From positions 1 through 43,627 of IMG/VR virus record IMGVR_UViG_3300019871_000004: DNA of 43,627 nucleotides. One strand, given 5' to 3'. Positions 6,240 through 12,014 of the stretch are shown here, piece by piece. This DNA comes from a virus. Under the pieces are notes generated by a model. It saw only the letters and a program-made list of their open reading frames with translations. It was not told where the DNA came from and did not search any database. The stretch's first letter is position 1. Every line of letters begins with the position of its first letter. A program made the translations under genes and the position numbers.

Positions 6240-6899
6240 ATGCCTGCCAGGGGGCAGAAGCAGACCGATGAGGCCAAGGCCAAGATCAGCGCGGCCCGAG
6301 TCGCGAACTTCCTCGCCTCGTTGGAGGACCGTCCCGATGCGCCCGAGTTCAAGCGCTGCACCAAGTGCGGCGAGAAGAAGCCGCTCGCCGCGTTCTTCCA
6401 CAGGAAGCGGAAGTTGAAATCCGGGGTCATCGTGATCTACCCGGAGATGCCCTGCCGGGCCTGCAAGACGGCCTACGAGAAAGCCCGGCACGAACGGCTG
6501 GTCGCCGAAGGGAAGTTCGTCCGTCCTCCCTACAGATCGACCCCGCGGAGGCGTCGGCAGAAGCGGGAAAGCATGACGTCGAACCGGCGGGCGAAGGGGA
6601 TCGAGCCGCGCAACTTCCAGATCCCGCCGAAGCCGGACGGCGACACGATGCCGACCCTCGACGCCGTGCCGATCAAACGCCTGATCGAACGCGAGCTGAA
6701 GACGCGAGGTCGAGGAGACATCGCGAGGGCCAGCGGGATCTCCGAACGCCGGATCAACGGCCTGCTCCGCGACGAGTACGACGGCGTGTCGCTCGCCACG
6801 GTCGACGCGATCCTCCACGGCCTGGGGGTGCCCGAGGAGATGCACCTGCTCTACCCGGACCACACGATCGGTTACCACTACATCCTCCCCGAAAAATGA
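6240..6899 (+). CDS. Zinc finger plus helix-turn-helix protein
   Basis: 219 residues. The N-terminal half has CTKCGEKKPLAAFFHRKR and a second CRAC pair near residue 72, the zinc finger seen in recombination endonuclease VII-like and related phage proteins, but the HNH catalytic residues of endonuclease VII are not visible after it. The C-terminal part (about 150-205) contains a helix-turn-helix resembling an XRE fold (RGDIARASGISERRINGLL). It is therefore likely a DNA-binding protein rather than an active nuclease. It precedes the HNH gene with an ATGA overlap. Confidence 0.65.
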   Translation: MPARGQKQTDEAKAKISAARVANFLASLEDRPDAPEFKRCTKCGEKKPLAAFFHRKRKLKSGVIVIYPEMPCRACKTAYEKARHERLVAEGKFVRPPYRSTPRRRRQKRESMTSNRRAKGIEPRNFQIPPKPDGDTMPTLDAVPIKRLIERELKTRGRGDIARASGISERRINGLLRDEYDGVSLATVDAILHGLGVPEEMHLLYPDHTIGYHYILPEK

Positions 6900-7222
6900 G
6901 CATCAGCGCCGCCCATCCCCGCCAGCGGAAGAAGGTCGCGGCCGAGGTCTGCATCGTCTGCGGCCGGGGTCCCGAACAGGAGAAGATCGACCCGGCGCAC
7001 CTGTGGGACCGGAGCCGCGGCGGCTGCGACGACATCGACTGCGTGGTCCCGCTGTGCCGGACCCACCACCGCGAATACGACGAAAAAAAGCTCGATATTC
7101 TTCCGTCGTTGATCGCGGCGAAGATGTGGCACGAGATGGGCCACCCGATCATCCGCCACGAAGTCAGTCCACTCCGGCTCACCCGCCGGCTAACAGGGGA
7201 AGGTCTGCCATCAAAGGTCTGA
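6896..7222 (+). CDS. HNH endonuclease-like protein
   Basis: 108 residues. A zinc-binding frame of C19xxC22 and C49/C54...H58 encloses DPAH (His35) and VVPLCRTHHREYD, the pattern of His-Me-finger nucleases in which the DPAH or DHI histidine is the general base. Small HNH proteins of this size in phages cut DNA during packaging or recombination, or act on Holliday junctions. The protein lies between two DNA-binding genes and the Fic gene rather than next to terL. Its stop TGA forms a CTGA overlap with the next gene. Confidence 0.75.
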   Translation: MSISAAHPRQRKKVAAEVCIVCGRGPEQEKIDPAHLWDRSRGGCDDIDCVVPLCRTHHREYDEKKLDILPSLIAAKMWHEMGHPIIRHEVSPLRLTRRLTGEGLPSKV

Positions 7223-7668
7223 ACGACTTCATCGAGGAAAGCAACCGGATCGAGGGGATCAAACGTCGACCGCTCCGGGAGGAAGTCTCCGCCTACATCG
7301 CCTTCGAGTTTCTGGAGCAGGTCACGATCAAAGACCTGGAGGCCTTTGTCGAGGCCGTCCAGCCCGGCGCCCGGCTGCGGTCACTGCCGGGGATGGACGT
7401 CCGCGTCGGCAGTCACTTCCCGCCGCGCGGTGGCCCGAACATCGTCGTCCAACTTGAACGCATCCTTGGCACCCCGACGATCTCACCGAACGGAGCTTGG
7501 TCGACCCACGTGGAATACGAGACGTTGCACCCCTTCATGGACGGCAACGGCCGGTCAGGTCGCGCGCTCTGGGCCTGGATGCGACTTCGCGAAGATCGCG
7601 ACCCGTTCGCGCTCGGCTTCCTTCACTCGGCGTACTACGAAGCGCTCGACGGGAGTCGCCACGGGTAA
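7219..7668 (+). CDS. Fic-domain AMPylase, class II-like, CTG start
   Basis: 149 residues. The catalytic Fic motif is complete (HPFMDGNGRSGR, residues 104-115), so it should transfer AMP or another nucleotide group from a nucleotide to a target hydroxyl. Near the N terminus, S8NRIEG13 fits the inhibitory (S/T)xxxE(G/N) motif that blocks ATP binding in self-inhibited class II Fic proteins. No ATG, GTG or TTG lies in frame near this N terminus; CTG at 7219 overlaps the upstream TGA as CTGA and gives MNDFIEESN, a normal Fic beginning. The target is unknown. Possible roles are host takeover, phage exclusion during lysogeny or toxin maintenance. Confidence 0.85.
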   Translation: MNDFIEESNRIEGIKRRPLREEVSAYIAFEFLEQVTIKDLEAFVEAVQPGARLRSLPGMDVRVGSHFPPRGGPNIVVQLERILGTPTISPNGAWSTHVEYETLHPFMDGNGRSGRALWAWMRLREDRDPFALGFLHSAYYEALDGSRHG

Positions 7669-7831
7669 GCGCGAACAGGACGCGCCGCAAGGCGTCCACG
7701 TCATCTTCGTCTACTACGTCCCGAGGAGCGAGTTGGAAGACGTGTGGGATAACCCCGAAGAACTGGAAAACGCAGCGGTCGACGTCGCGACCCTGGGCCG
7801 CCCGAACGTCGTCGTGGAGGTGGAGAAATGA
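7661..7831 (+). CDS. Small protein after Fic, non-canonical start
   Basis: About 56 residues, with a beta-rich body (VHVIFVYYVPRSELEDVW) and a C terminus VVVEVEK. The frame is open but has no ATG, GTG or TTG before the conserved-looking body; ACG at 7661, five bases after GGGAG, is the best placed codon, and TTG near 7733 would remove half the protein. A frameshift from the Fic gene is the alternative. The position directly after Fic suggests a modulator or antitoxin, which is inference only. Confidence 0.4.
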   Translation, partial: TGKREQDAPQGVHVIFVYYVPRSELEDVWDNPEELENAAVDVATLGRPNVVVEVEK

Positions 7832-7896
7832 CCGGCAAACCCTGGCACCTGGTCAAGCACGAGCGAGAGGAGATTGATGAAGCTGACGACGGTTGA
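7828..7896 (+). CDS. 22-residue leader-like peptide
   Basis: Short ORF (MTGKPWHLVKHEREEIDEADDG) with an ATGA overlap to the preceding gene and overlapping the start of the next gene at 7877. It probably exists to carry ribosomes to the following start and contains that gene's ribosome site (GAGAGGAG). It may not have a protein function. Confidence 0.35.
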   Translation: MTGKPWHLVKHEREEIDEADDG

Positions 7897-8527
7897 GCGC
7901 AAGGCGATCTTCAAGGGCGATCACCGCGCCCTGAAGCGGGAGAAGAAGCCCGACGTCAAGAAAGGCGACAAGCTGATCCTCGCCTGGTCGAGAGGAGGCA
8001 GGCAGATCGTCAGCTACGAGACCGGCGCCACCGTCGACATCCCCCGCAAAGCGACGATCTGGATCGAGTTCATGCAGCCCGAGCTGAAGGAAGGCGGCTG
8101 GATCGTCCGCTTCACCGCCCACGACGAACGCGAACCTCTGCGCCTCCTCGCCTCGACGCCGGGGCCGCGCAGCGAGGCGGGCCTGAAGACCCGTTGGCAC
8201 GATCCATCGGAGGTGCCCGAGAAAGGCGCCGAGATCGTCTCCTGGACGCTGGAGACCGAGCGTGGCTACAGCGGCTCGGGGCGCACCGCGATCGACCCGG
8301 CCGAGGGGGTCGACGACCAGTACCTGACGATGTTCTCGGTCGAAGCCCGGACGAGGTCGTCGGAGTTCAGGGTCGAGCAGGACCACGACCACGAAGAAGC
8401 AGCCCGGCGGAAGCGCGAGCGGGCGATCCGCGACCGGCTGCGGGAGACGATGTCGAAGCTCCCACCGCCCCGGCAGGTCGAGTTGATGGCGCGGATCGAG
8501 GCCGAGATCCGCAAGGCTGCGGCGTGA
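7877..8527 (+). CDS. Conserved-looking phage protein, unknown
   Basis: 216 residues. A basic N terminus (MKLTTVERKAIFKGDHRALKRE) is followed by a beta-rich part (KGDKLILAWS, GGWIVRFTAHDEREP) and a helical, highly charged C terminus. ATG at 7877 is preceded by GAGAGGAG and was preferred to TTG at 7874. The beta-rich part resembles small RNA- or DNA-binding barrels such as ASCH-like folds, but the match is too weak to name. It is the last gene of the rightward block before convergent minus-strand genes. Confidence 0.65.
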   Translation: MKLTTVERKAIFKGDHRALKREKKPDVKKGDKLILAWSRGGRQIVSYETGATVDIPRKATIWIEFMQPELKEGGWIVRFTAHDEREPLRLLASTPGPRSEAGLKTRWHDPSEVPEKGAEIVSWTLETERGYSGSGRTAIDPAEGVDDQYLTMFSVEARTRSSEFRVEQDHDHEEAARRKRERAIRDRLRETMSKLPPPRQVELMARIEAEIRKAAA

Positions 8528-8614
8528 ACGTCTACACTGCTTGACAGCTCCTGGTAGTCGGCTGCGGATCACAGAGCTGGCACTGACCTTCGGCGGCTGC
8601 GCCAGACGTGCGCC

Positions 8615-8827
8615 CTACCGGGAGTCCTCTTTGAGCAGTTTGTAGACCCCGGGCCTGCTCAGCCCCGCCCACCGCGCCGCGTCGACCATCGAGATGTCGG
8701 GGTGTCCCTGTGCCTGCCGCAGAAGGTCCCGCATCTGTCCTGTGATCGTGTCCAGAGCCTCTACGGCGGCCCGCTTCTCGTCGGCGAGCCGCCGTAGTTC
8801 TTCCCGGATGTGCTCTGGATCCTCCAC
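8615..8827 (-). CDS. Small HTH protein
   Basis: 70 residues from a GTG start. A charged coiled-coil N-terminal half is followed by a C-terminal helix-turn-helix (DISMVDAARWAGLSRPGVYKLL) that would recognise DNA. The same plan, helix first and HTH last, is seen in the protein at 10064-10249. It converges with the plus-strand gene ending at 8527 and probably shares a transcript with 8844-9077. Confidence 0.65.
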   Translation of the reverse strand: MEDPEHIREELRRLADEKRAAVEALDTITGQMRDLLRQAQGHPDISMVDAARWAGLSRPGVYKLLKEDSR

Positions 8828-8843
8828 TTGCAGAAAGGGTCTT

Positions 8844-9077
8844 CTACCCGGCGTCGTCCCTTCCTTCGCGCTCGGCGATCTCTTCGCGTCCCGCCCGCGC
8901 CAGCTCTTCGATGATCCGCTTCGCCTCGGACCCCTCCGGCATCTGCTTCGCCTGCCGCTCGAAGATCTCGACGGTCTCCAGTAGCTGCGGTTCCTCCAGG
9001 TGGCGGACGCCTTCCGCGCCCGGCCCGTTATTTTTACCGATGGTCAAATCGGACAACTCCCCGTTCGCTTGATCCAC
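8844..9077 (-). CDS. Small acidic protein, unknown
   Basis: 77 residues from a GTG start, acidic and helical, with no motif recognised. It starts 42 bp from the TGTCTAC palindrome at 9120-9136, so it and the divergent 9153 gene could share that operator. The long overlapping frame on the plus strand is not credible in this stretch. Confidence 0.5.
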   Translation of the reverse strand: MDQANGELSDLTIGKNNGPGAEGVRHLEEPQLLETVEIFERQAKQMPEGSEAKRIIEELARAGREEIAEREGRDDAG

Positions 9078-9119
9078 GCCCCGGGCCGACTCCGCATCGG
9101 TGCCGGGGCATCTTGTAAC

Positions 9120-9136
9120 TGTCTACAGGGTAGACA
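9120..9136. promoter_or_regulatory. TGTCTAC palindromic operator
   Basis: TGTCTAC at 9120-9126 and GTAGACA at 9130-9136 form a perfect 7-3-7 inverted repeat in the divergent region between 9077 and 9153. GTAGACACAT occurs again at 12330-12339, and a GTCTAC half-site lies near 8529. This is a likely repressor site controlling the gene at 9153 and possibly 8844-9077. Confidence 0.55.
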
Positions 9137-9152
9137 CATGTGGAGGACGATC

Positions 9153-9662
9153 ATGGATAGACCTGTAGTCAGAAATCGATATACCGAGGTCGAAGTCAAC
9201 GCCGGTCTCACCGCCCTCGCCCTCTGCTCGGGCAACCGCTACAAGGCCGAGGAGCTGCTGAAGGAGCAGGGCATCTTCATCAAAGGCTCGACGCTCGGGA
9301 TGTGGAAGACCAAGCACAAGGCCGAGCAGTACGAACAGGTGCGCCAGGAAGTCGCCCCGATCATCAAGGGCCAGATGGCGGAAATGCACCTTGAACTCGC
9401 GAAGACGGCCGGTGAGATCGAGGGCGAAGCGTGGCTGCGATTGCAGGAACGCGTCCGCGCCGACGTGGTCGAGACGAAGGACCTCCACGGGATCGCGAGG
9501 TCCGCGGCGATCGGGGGCGGGATCCACTCCGAGAAACACCTTCTCTACTCCAACCAGCCGACCAAGATCATCCAGCGCGACGCCACCGAGGTATTGCGGG
9601 ATCTGGAAGCGATGGGCTACAAGCCCGAACTGATCGAGGGCACGGCGGTCGAGGTCCAGTAG
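9153..9662 (+). CDS. Possible terminase small subunit / HTH protein
   Basis: 169 residues. The N terminus has an HTH-like region (ALALCSGNRYKAEELLKEQG, then STLGMWKTK), a central helical part and a C-terminal region with GIARSAAIGGGIHSEKHLLY, a plan resembling phage small terminase proteins that recognise packaging sites. ATG at 9153 was chosen because GGAGG lies six bases before it; 9138 is an alternative. If it is TerS, it sits 9.4 kb from terL, which is unusual. A regulatory DNA-binding protein is the main alternative. Confidence 0.5.
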   Translation: MDRPVVRNRYTEVEVNAGLTALALCSGNRYKAEELLKEQGIFIKGSTLGMWKTKHKAEQYEQVRQEVAPIIKGQMAEMHLELAKTAGEIEGEAWLRLQERVRADVVETKDLHGIARSAAIGGGIHSEKHLLYSNQPTKIIQRDATEVLRDLEAMGYKPELIEGTAVEVQ

Positions 9663-10063
9663 GGGCGACTGCGCATCGCATGGGGCTTTGGACGGTACCC
9701 CGGTAAAGGATCCCGGACCTTCGGATACCGCATGAAATCCGGATGGGATCATCAAGGGGCGTCATGACATTGCCCTCAGAACGCCTTACAGAGCGCCGGA
9801 AATCCCTGCTAGCCTGCATTTGCGTTTGTTTAGTGGACTGACGCACCCGCGGCGTCGATCTCCTCCAGAGGTCGGCGCCGCTTCAGCGAGGGCGAGCCGG
9901 GCAAGAAAAAAGCCCCCCGGATCCCGAGAGGCTTTTTTCAAATCGCGGTCTGTACTTGTGCCCTACCGTCGCGCGGCGTCAAATTTCCGGTTGTGGCGGA
10001 GCGAGCTCCACGCGAGGAATGCCCAGAAACCGCCCATCGTGGCGATGATGATCAGCGCGCCGA
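9663..10063. other. 400-bp intergenic region
   Basis: No convincing gene. It holds a CAGTCCACTA box (9831-9842) followed on the minus strand by AACGCAAATG, similar to the box-plus-start region of the gene at 10628, and a bidirectional terminator at 9905-9938. The minus-strand frame after the box lacks a ribosome site and runs into the 9153-9662 gene, so it may be the remnant of a lost cassette. Confidence 0.5.
9905..9938. terminator. Bidirectional intrinsic terminator
   Basis: A stable GC hairpin (AGCC... GGCT, with inner CGG/CCG) is flanked by A6 on the left and T6 on the right, so it can stop transcription from both directions. It separates the plus-strand gene ending at 9662 from the minus-strand cluster ending at 10064. 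Confidence 0.85.
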
Positions 10064-10249
10064 TCATGCGGCGACCTGGTACAGCCGCTGCCGACTGAGC
10101 CCGAGGATCGCCGCGACCTTCGACACTTCCCGCGTCCCCTTCACCGCAGAGGCGATCTCAGCGGTTTCACGGTCGATCTTGGCTTGTGCCCGCGCGACCC
10201 TCTCCCGTGCCGCCTTGAGCGCCGTGGCGCGTTCTTCCAGGGCGCTCAC
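10064..10249 (-). CDS. Small coiled-coil HTH protein
   Basis: 61 residues from GTG at 10249; a longer version from 10294 would overlap the upstream gene. A long charged helix (ARERVARAQAKIDRETAEI) is followed by a C-terminal helix-turn-helix (SKVAAILGLSRQRLYQV). It is the last gene of the minus-strand cluster and probably a DNA-binding regulator. Confidence 0.6.
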   Translation of the reverse strand: MSALEERATALKAARERVARAQAKIDRETAEIASAVKGTREVSKVAAILGLSRQRLYQVAA

Positions 10250-10265
10250 GATGCGTCGGGATCCT

Positions 10266-10628
10266 TCAACCCGAACGCGGCAAGCTGTCGGCAAGCGCAG
10301 CGCGCTCGTCGGACTCCAACTCGGCGAAGTAGGACGGATCCGAATCCGACTCGACGCCCCAGATCCCCGCGCTCGGAAGCTCGACGATCTGGTACGTCCC
10401 GTCCGGGTGCGAATCGAAGTACAGGCGCACCGTGGCCTTGGCGACGACGCCGACGAAATACCACTCGCCCCGGTTATAGGCGTCGATCCGGTCCCGATCC
10501 TGCGCCCGGTAGTTGAGAACGTCGTTTTCCGCCTCTCCTAGATAGCGGTCCGGATCTTCCAGGGCACTCAGGTCGGCGGCTGGATCGGTCGGTCGCTCAA
10601 TCTCGATTTTGTCGACAACAGCTTTCAT
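10266..10628 (-). CDS. Acidic protein, unknown
   Basis: 120 residues, acidic. A middle segment (NDVLNYRAQDRDRIDAYNRG) is followed by a beta-rich stretch (WYFVGVVAKATVRL), with a Ser/Asp-rich C terminus. The protein is preceded by a CAGTCCACTA box, an AAGGGG ribosome site and ATG. The family is not recognised. It lies downstream of the T-arm-like RNA element at 10673. Confidence 0.65.
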   Translation of the reverse strand: MKAVVDKIEIERPTDPAADLSALEDPDRYLGEAENDVLNYRAQDRDRIDAYNRGEWYFVGVVAKATVRLYFDSHPDGTYQIVELPSAGIWGVESDSDPSYFAELESDERAALADSLPRSG

Positions 10629-10642
10629 TGCGTTCCCCTTCG

Positions 10643-10654
10643 TAGTGGACTGAC
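10643..10654 (-). repeat. CAGTCCACTA box (also at 9831, 11185, 11686, 12279)
   Basis: TAGTGGACTGAC on the plus strand recurs at 9831-9842, 10643-10654 and 11185-11196, with an inserted base at 11686-11698 and a two-base variant at 12279-12290. On the minus strand it reads GTCAGTCCACTA and lies 12-40 bases before the ATG of minus-strand genes, directly before the ribosome site in three cases. It resembles start-associated sequences of some actinobacteriophages. Its role, as promoter part, protein site or recombination boundary, is unknown. Confidence 0.75.
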
Positions 10655-10670
10655 TGCCGCTTGAGCGGCA
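10655..10670 (-). other. Hairpin before the 10628 gene
   Basis: TGCCGC-TTGA-GCGGCA forms a perfect 6-bp stem with a 4-base loop, between the CAGTCCACTA box and the T-arm-like element. It is too short and lacks a T-run to act as a terminator. It may protect or process the mRNA between cistrons. Confidence 0.5.
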
Positions 10671-10672
10671 AG

Positions 10673-10711
10673 GGGCGGCCGGGAATCGAACCCGGCCAAA
10701 ACCATTCGCCC
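10673..10711 (-). ncRNA. T-arm-like minihelix RNA element 1
   Basis: Read on the minus strand, the last base of the stop codon at 10713-10711 begins GGGCG, followed by AATGGTTTTG, then a 6-bp stem GCCGGG/CCCGGC closing a 7-base loop TTCGATT, then CGCCC that pairs with GGGCG. The loop is a standard tRNA T-loop (TTCRANY), and the two stems stack as an acceptor-plus-T-arm minihelix with a 10-base bulge. No D-arm, anticodon arm or CCA is present, so it is not a tRNA. A near-identical architecture occurs at 11205-11244 with different stem bases. Confidence 0.7.
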
Positions 10712-10962
10712 TAGCGGTCGAGCGCGCCTACCCCCGACGTGTAACGGACCGTCCCGTCCGCGTCGCTGACGCTGAATTCGAACGAGCCATCCTCCTCGAC
10801 CCGCGTGATGCGGACACACGGCCGGACGCTCTCCGGCGCGGGTCCCCAGTTCTTCGCGGCGAAGCAGGTACGCGGCGACGGCGCGGTGTTCGCGGCGGTT
10901 GCCACCTGCGAGGCCCCGAACCCTGCGAGCGCGACTGCGGCGATTGCGAGCGGGCGCCTCAT
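10711..10962 (-). CDS. Small secreted protein, unknown (moron-like)
   Basis: 83 residues with a clear signal peptide: basic MRR, a hydrophobic stretch PLAIAAVALAGFGASQ, and ATAA before the likely cleavage. The mature part is about 60 residues with two cysteines (TCFAAKNWG and RPCVRI) that could form a disulphide. Lysogeny-expressed secreted proteins often alter the host surface or block superinfection. ATG overlaps the upstream stop. The stop codon is part of RNA element 1. Confidence 0.7.
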   Translation of the reverse strand: MRRPLAIAAVALAGFGASQVATAANTAPSPRTCFAAKNWGPAPESVRPCVRITRVEEDGSFEFSVSDADGTVRYTSGVGALDR

Positions 10963-11168
10963 GCCGCCAGCTTCTTGATACCGGCGATGTACGGGCCGAC
11001 CGTCTCCGAGTCATATTCGTCTCCCGTGTCGGGGACGCGCACCGCGCCGCCGACGAATCGGACGTCGACCGCGCCCGTCCTGGTCAGGGCGTCGATCAGC
11101 GCCTCGGTAGCGTCGAACTCATCCCCCTCGAATTTGAAGACGACAGCGGATGCGTAAATCTTTGCCAT
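10959..11168 (-). CDS. Small protein, unknown
   Basis: 69 residues with a possible beta-alpha-beta fold: MAKIYASAVVFKFEGDEFD, a helix TEALIDALTRTG, then VDVRFVGGAVRVPD. No catalytic motif is visible. It is preceded by a CAGTCCACTA box and AAAGG, and coupled to the secreted protein gene by an ATGA overlap, so both are made from the same messenger. Confidence 0.65.
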   Translation of the reverse strand: MAKIYASAVVFKFEGDEFDATEALIDALTRTGAVDVRFVGGAVRVPDTGDEYDSETVGPYIAGIKKLAA

Positions 11169-11204
11169 GGTGCTTACCTTTCGTTAGTGGACTGACTGTG
11201 AAAG

Positions 11205-11244
11205 GGGCGGCGCAGGATCGAACCTGCGCGTTGACCATCCGCCC
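11205..11244 (-). ncRNA. T-arm-like minihelix RNA element 2
   Basis: On the minus strand, starting at the G of the stop codon at 11246-11244: GGGCG, a 10-base bulge GATGGTCAAC, a 7-bp stem GCGCAGG/CCTGCGC with loop TTCGAT, then CGCCC pairing with GGGCG. The outer helix, bulge length and TTCGAT loop match element 1, while the inner stem has different but still paired bases, so the pairing rather than the sequence is kept. The loop is one base shorter than a standard T-loop. Confidence 0.7.
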
Positions 11245-11669
11245 TAGCTGCGCGCGTGTAGCCGGAAGCGCTCAGCAACGTCAAGGTAGGCGTGGACCTC
11301 ATCGTCGTCCACAACCTCAACCGATCCCTGCACCGGCCCGTTCCCGACGACGTTGAACAGCCGCCCTTCAGCATCCTCGATGAGGGATCCGCGCTCGAAC
11401 TCATGCAGCGGCTTCGCGTAGTCGGGAAACTCCCCTTCGTCGTCTTTCGTAAACGACGCCCACCAGATTTCGCCGAACTCCGCCTCCTCCTCCGGCAGCG
11501 CCATCGTGAACTTGCCGACCGTGTTGCCGTTCACTTCGGTGATGCTGCCGTGATCAACCGGGGTTTCTTCGATCTGATCGGCGAGCACCCGCAGTTCGGC
11601 GGCGATGTGCTCCGGCGTCCGCATCTCGGCGTTGCCTAGCTCGATCTCAAGGGTGAATTTTCCGCTCAT
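11244..11669 (-). CDS. Acidic protein, unknown
   Basis: 141 residues, strongly acidic. A helical segment (TPEHIAAELRVLADQIEE) is followed by a mixed region with WWASF and a C-terminal beta-rich part (RLFNVVGNGPVQGSVEVV). It starts with ATG, preceded by a variant CAGTCCACTA box and a purine-rich stretch. The acidity would suit a protein that mimics DNA, a common type of anti-restriction factor, but this is only an inference from charge. Confidence 0.65.
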   Translation of the reverse strand: MSGKFTLEIELGNAEMRTPEHIAAELRVLADQIEETPVDHGSITEVNGNTVGKFTMALPEEEAEFGEIWWASFTKDDEGEFPDYAKPLHEFERGSLIEDAEGRLFNVVGNGPVQGSVEVVDDDEVHAYLDVAERFRLHARS

Positions 11670-11700
11670 GGTTCCTACTTTCGTCTAGTGGACTTGACCG

Positions 11701-11749
11701 GGCCTGATGCCCGCTCAAACGCTCCGGAGAGCGCTCAAGCGGGAACCTA
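11701..11749 (-). ncRNA. Stop-codon-linked hairpin, family 2, copy 1
   Basis: After TAG (11749-11747) the minus strand reads GTTCCCGCTTGAG, with an outer stem CCCGCT/AGCGGG, an inner stem CGCTC/GAGCG and loop TCCG, then ATCAGGCC. It shares its ends (TAGGTTCCCG and ATCAGGCC) and nested two-stem plan with the element at 11966-12014, while the stem bases differ and still pair. It probably separates or stabilises cistrons. Confidence 0.6.
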
Positions 11750-11938
11750 GGCAGCCAGCGCGTCTTGCTCCGCGATGTAGCGCTCCAACCCTTCACAAAC
11801 CAGGCTGGCGATGGCGCTTCGCTGCTCGGGACTCGAATGCGGAAAGCCGTCTATTGCCTGCTGGGCCTTCCCGCTCATGTTTTCGGCGAACTCCGTGCCG
11901 ATCTCGCCTGCCCGTTCCTGCGCTGCGGTGGGTTCCAT
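11747..11938 (-). CDS. Small acidic helical protein, unknown
   Basis: 63 residues from ATG at 11938, supported by GGAAGGATCGG just upstream; a longer version from 11992 lacks support. The protein is acidic and helical (QERAGEIGTEFAENMSGKAQ, then SPEQRSAIASLVCEGLERY). Its start is not preceded by a CAGTCCACTA box, but family 2 RNA elements lie on both sides. Confidence 0.6.
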   Translation of the reverse strand: MEPTAAQERAGEIGTEFAENMSGKAQQAIDGFPHSSPEQRSAIASLVCEGLERYIAEQDALAA

Positions 11939-11965
11939 ATCCGATCCTTCCGATAGCTGTAGTTC

Positions 11966-12014
11966 GGCCTGATTGCCGACCAGACGCCCCACAGGGCGCC
12001 AAGCCGGGAACCTA
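11966..12014 (-). ncRNA. Stop-codon-linked hairpin, family 2, copy 2
   Basis: After TAG (12014-12012) the minus strand reads GTTCCCGGCTTGG, with an outer stem CCGGC/GTCGG (one G-U pair), an inner stem CGCCC/GGGCG and loop TGTG, then AATCAGGCC. It is the partner of the element at 11701-11749 with compensatory changes in both stems. Confidence 0.6.

Noticed and set aside
9568-9846. Minus-strand gene downstream of the 9831 box
   Set aside because: The start lacks a ribosome site, the protein has no order, and it overlaps the 9153-9662 gene. It may be a gene remnant at most.
10660-10735. tRNA gene on the minus strand, suggested by the GGTTCGATTCC sequence
   Set aside because: Only the T-arm and an acceptor-like stem are present. 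There is no D-arm, anticodon arm, 5' acceptor strand at the right distance or CCA end, and the region overlaps the end of a gene. The same holds at 11205-11244.
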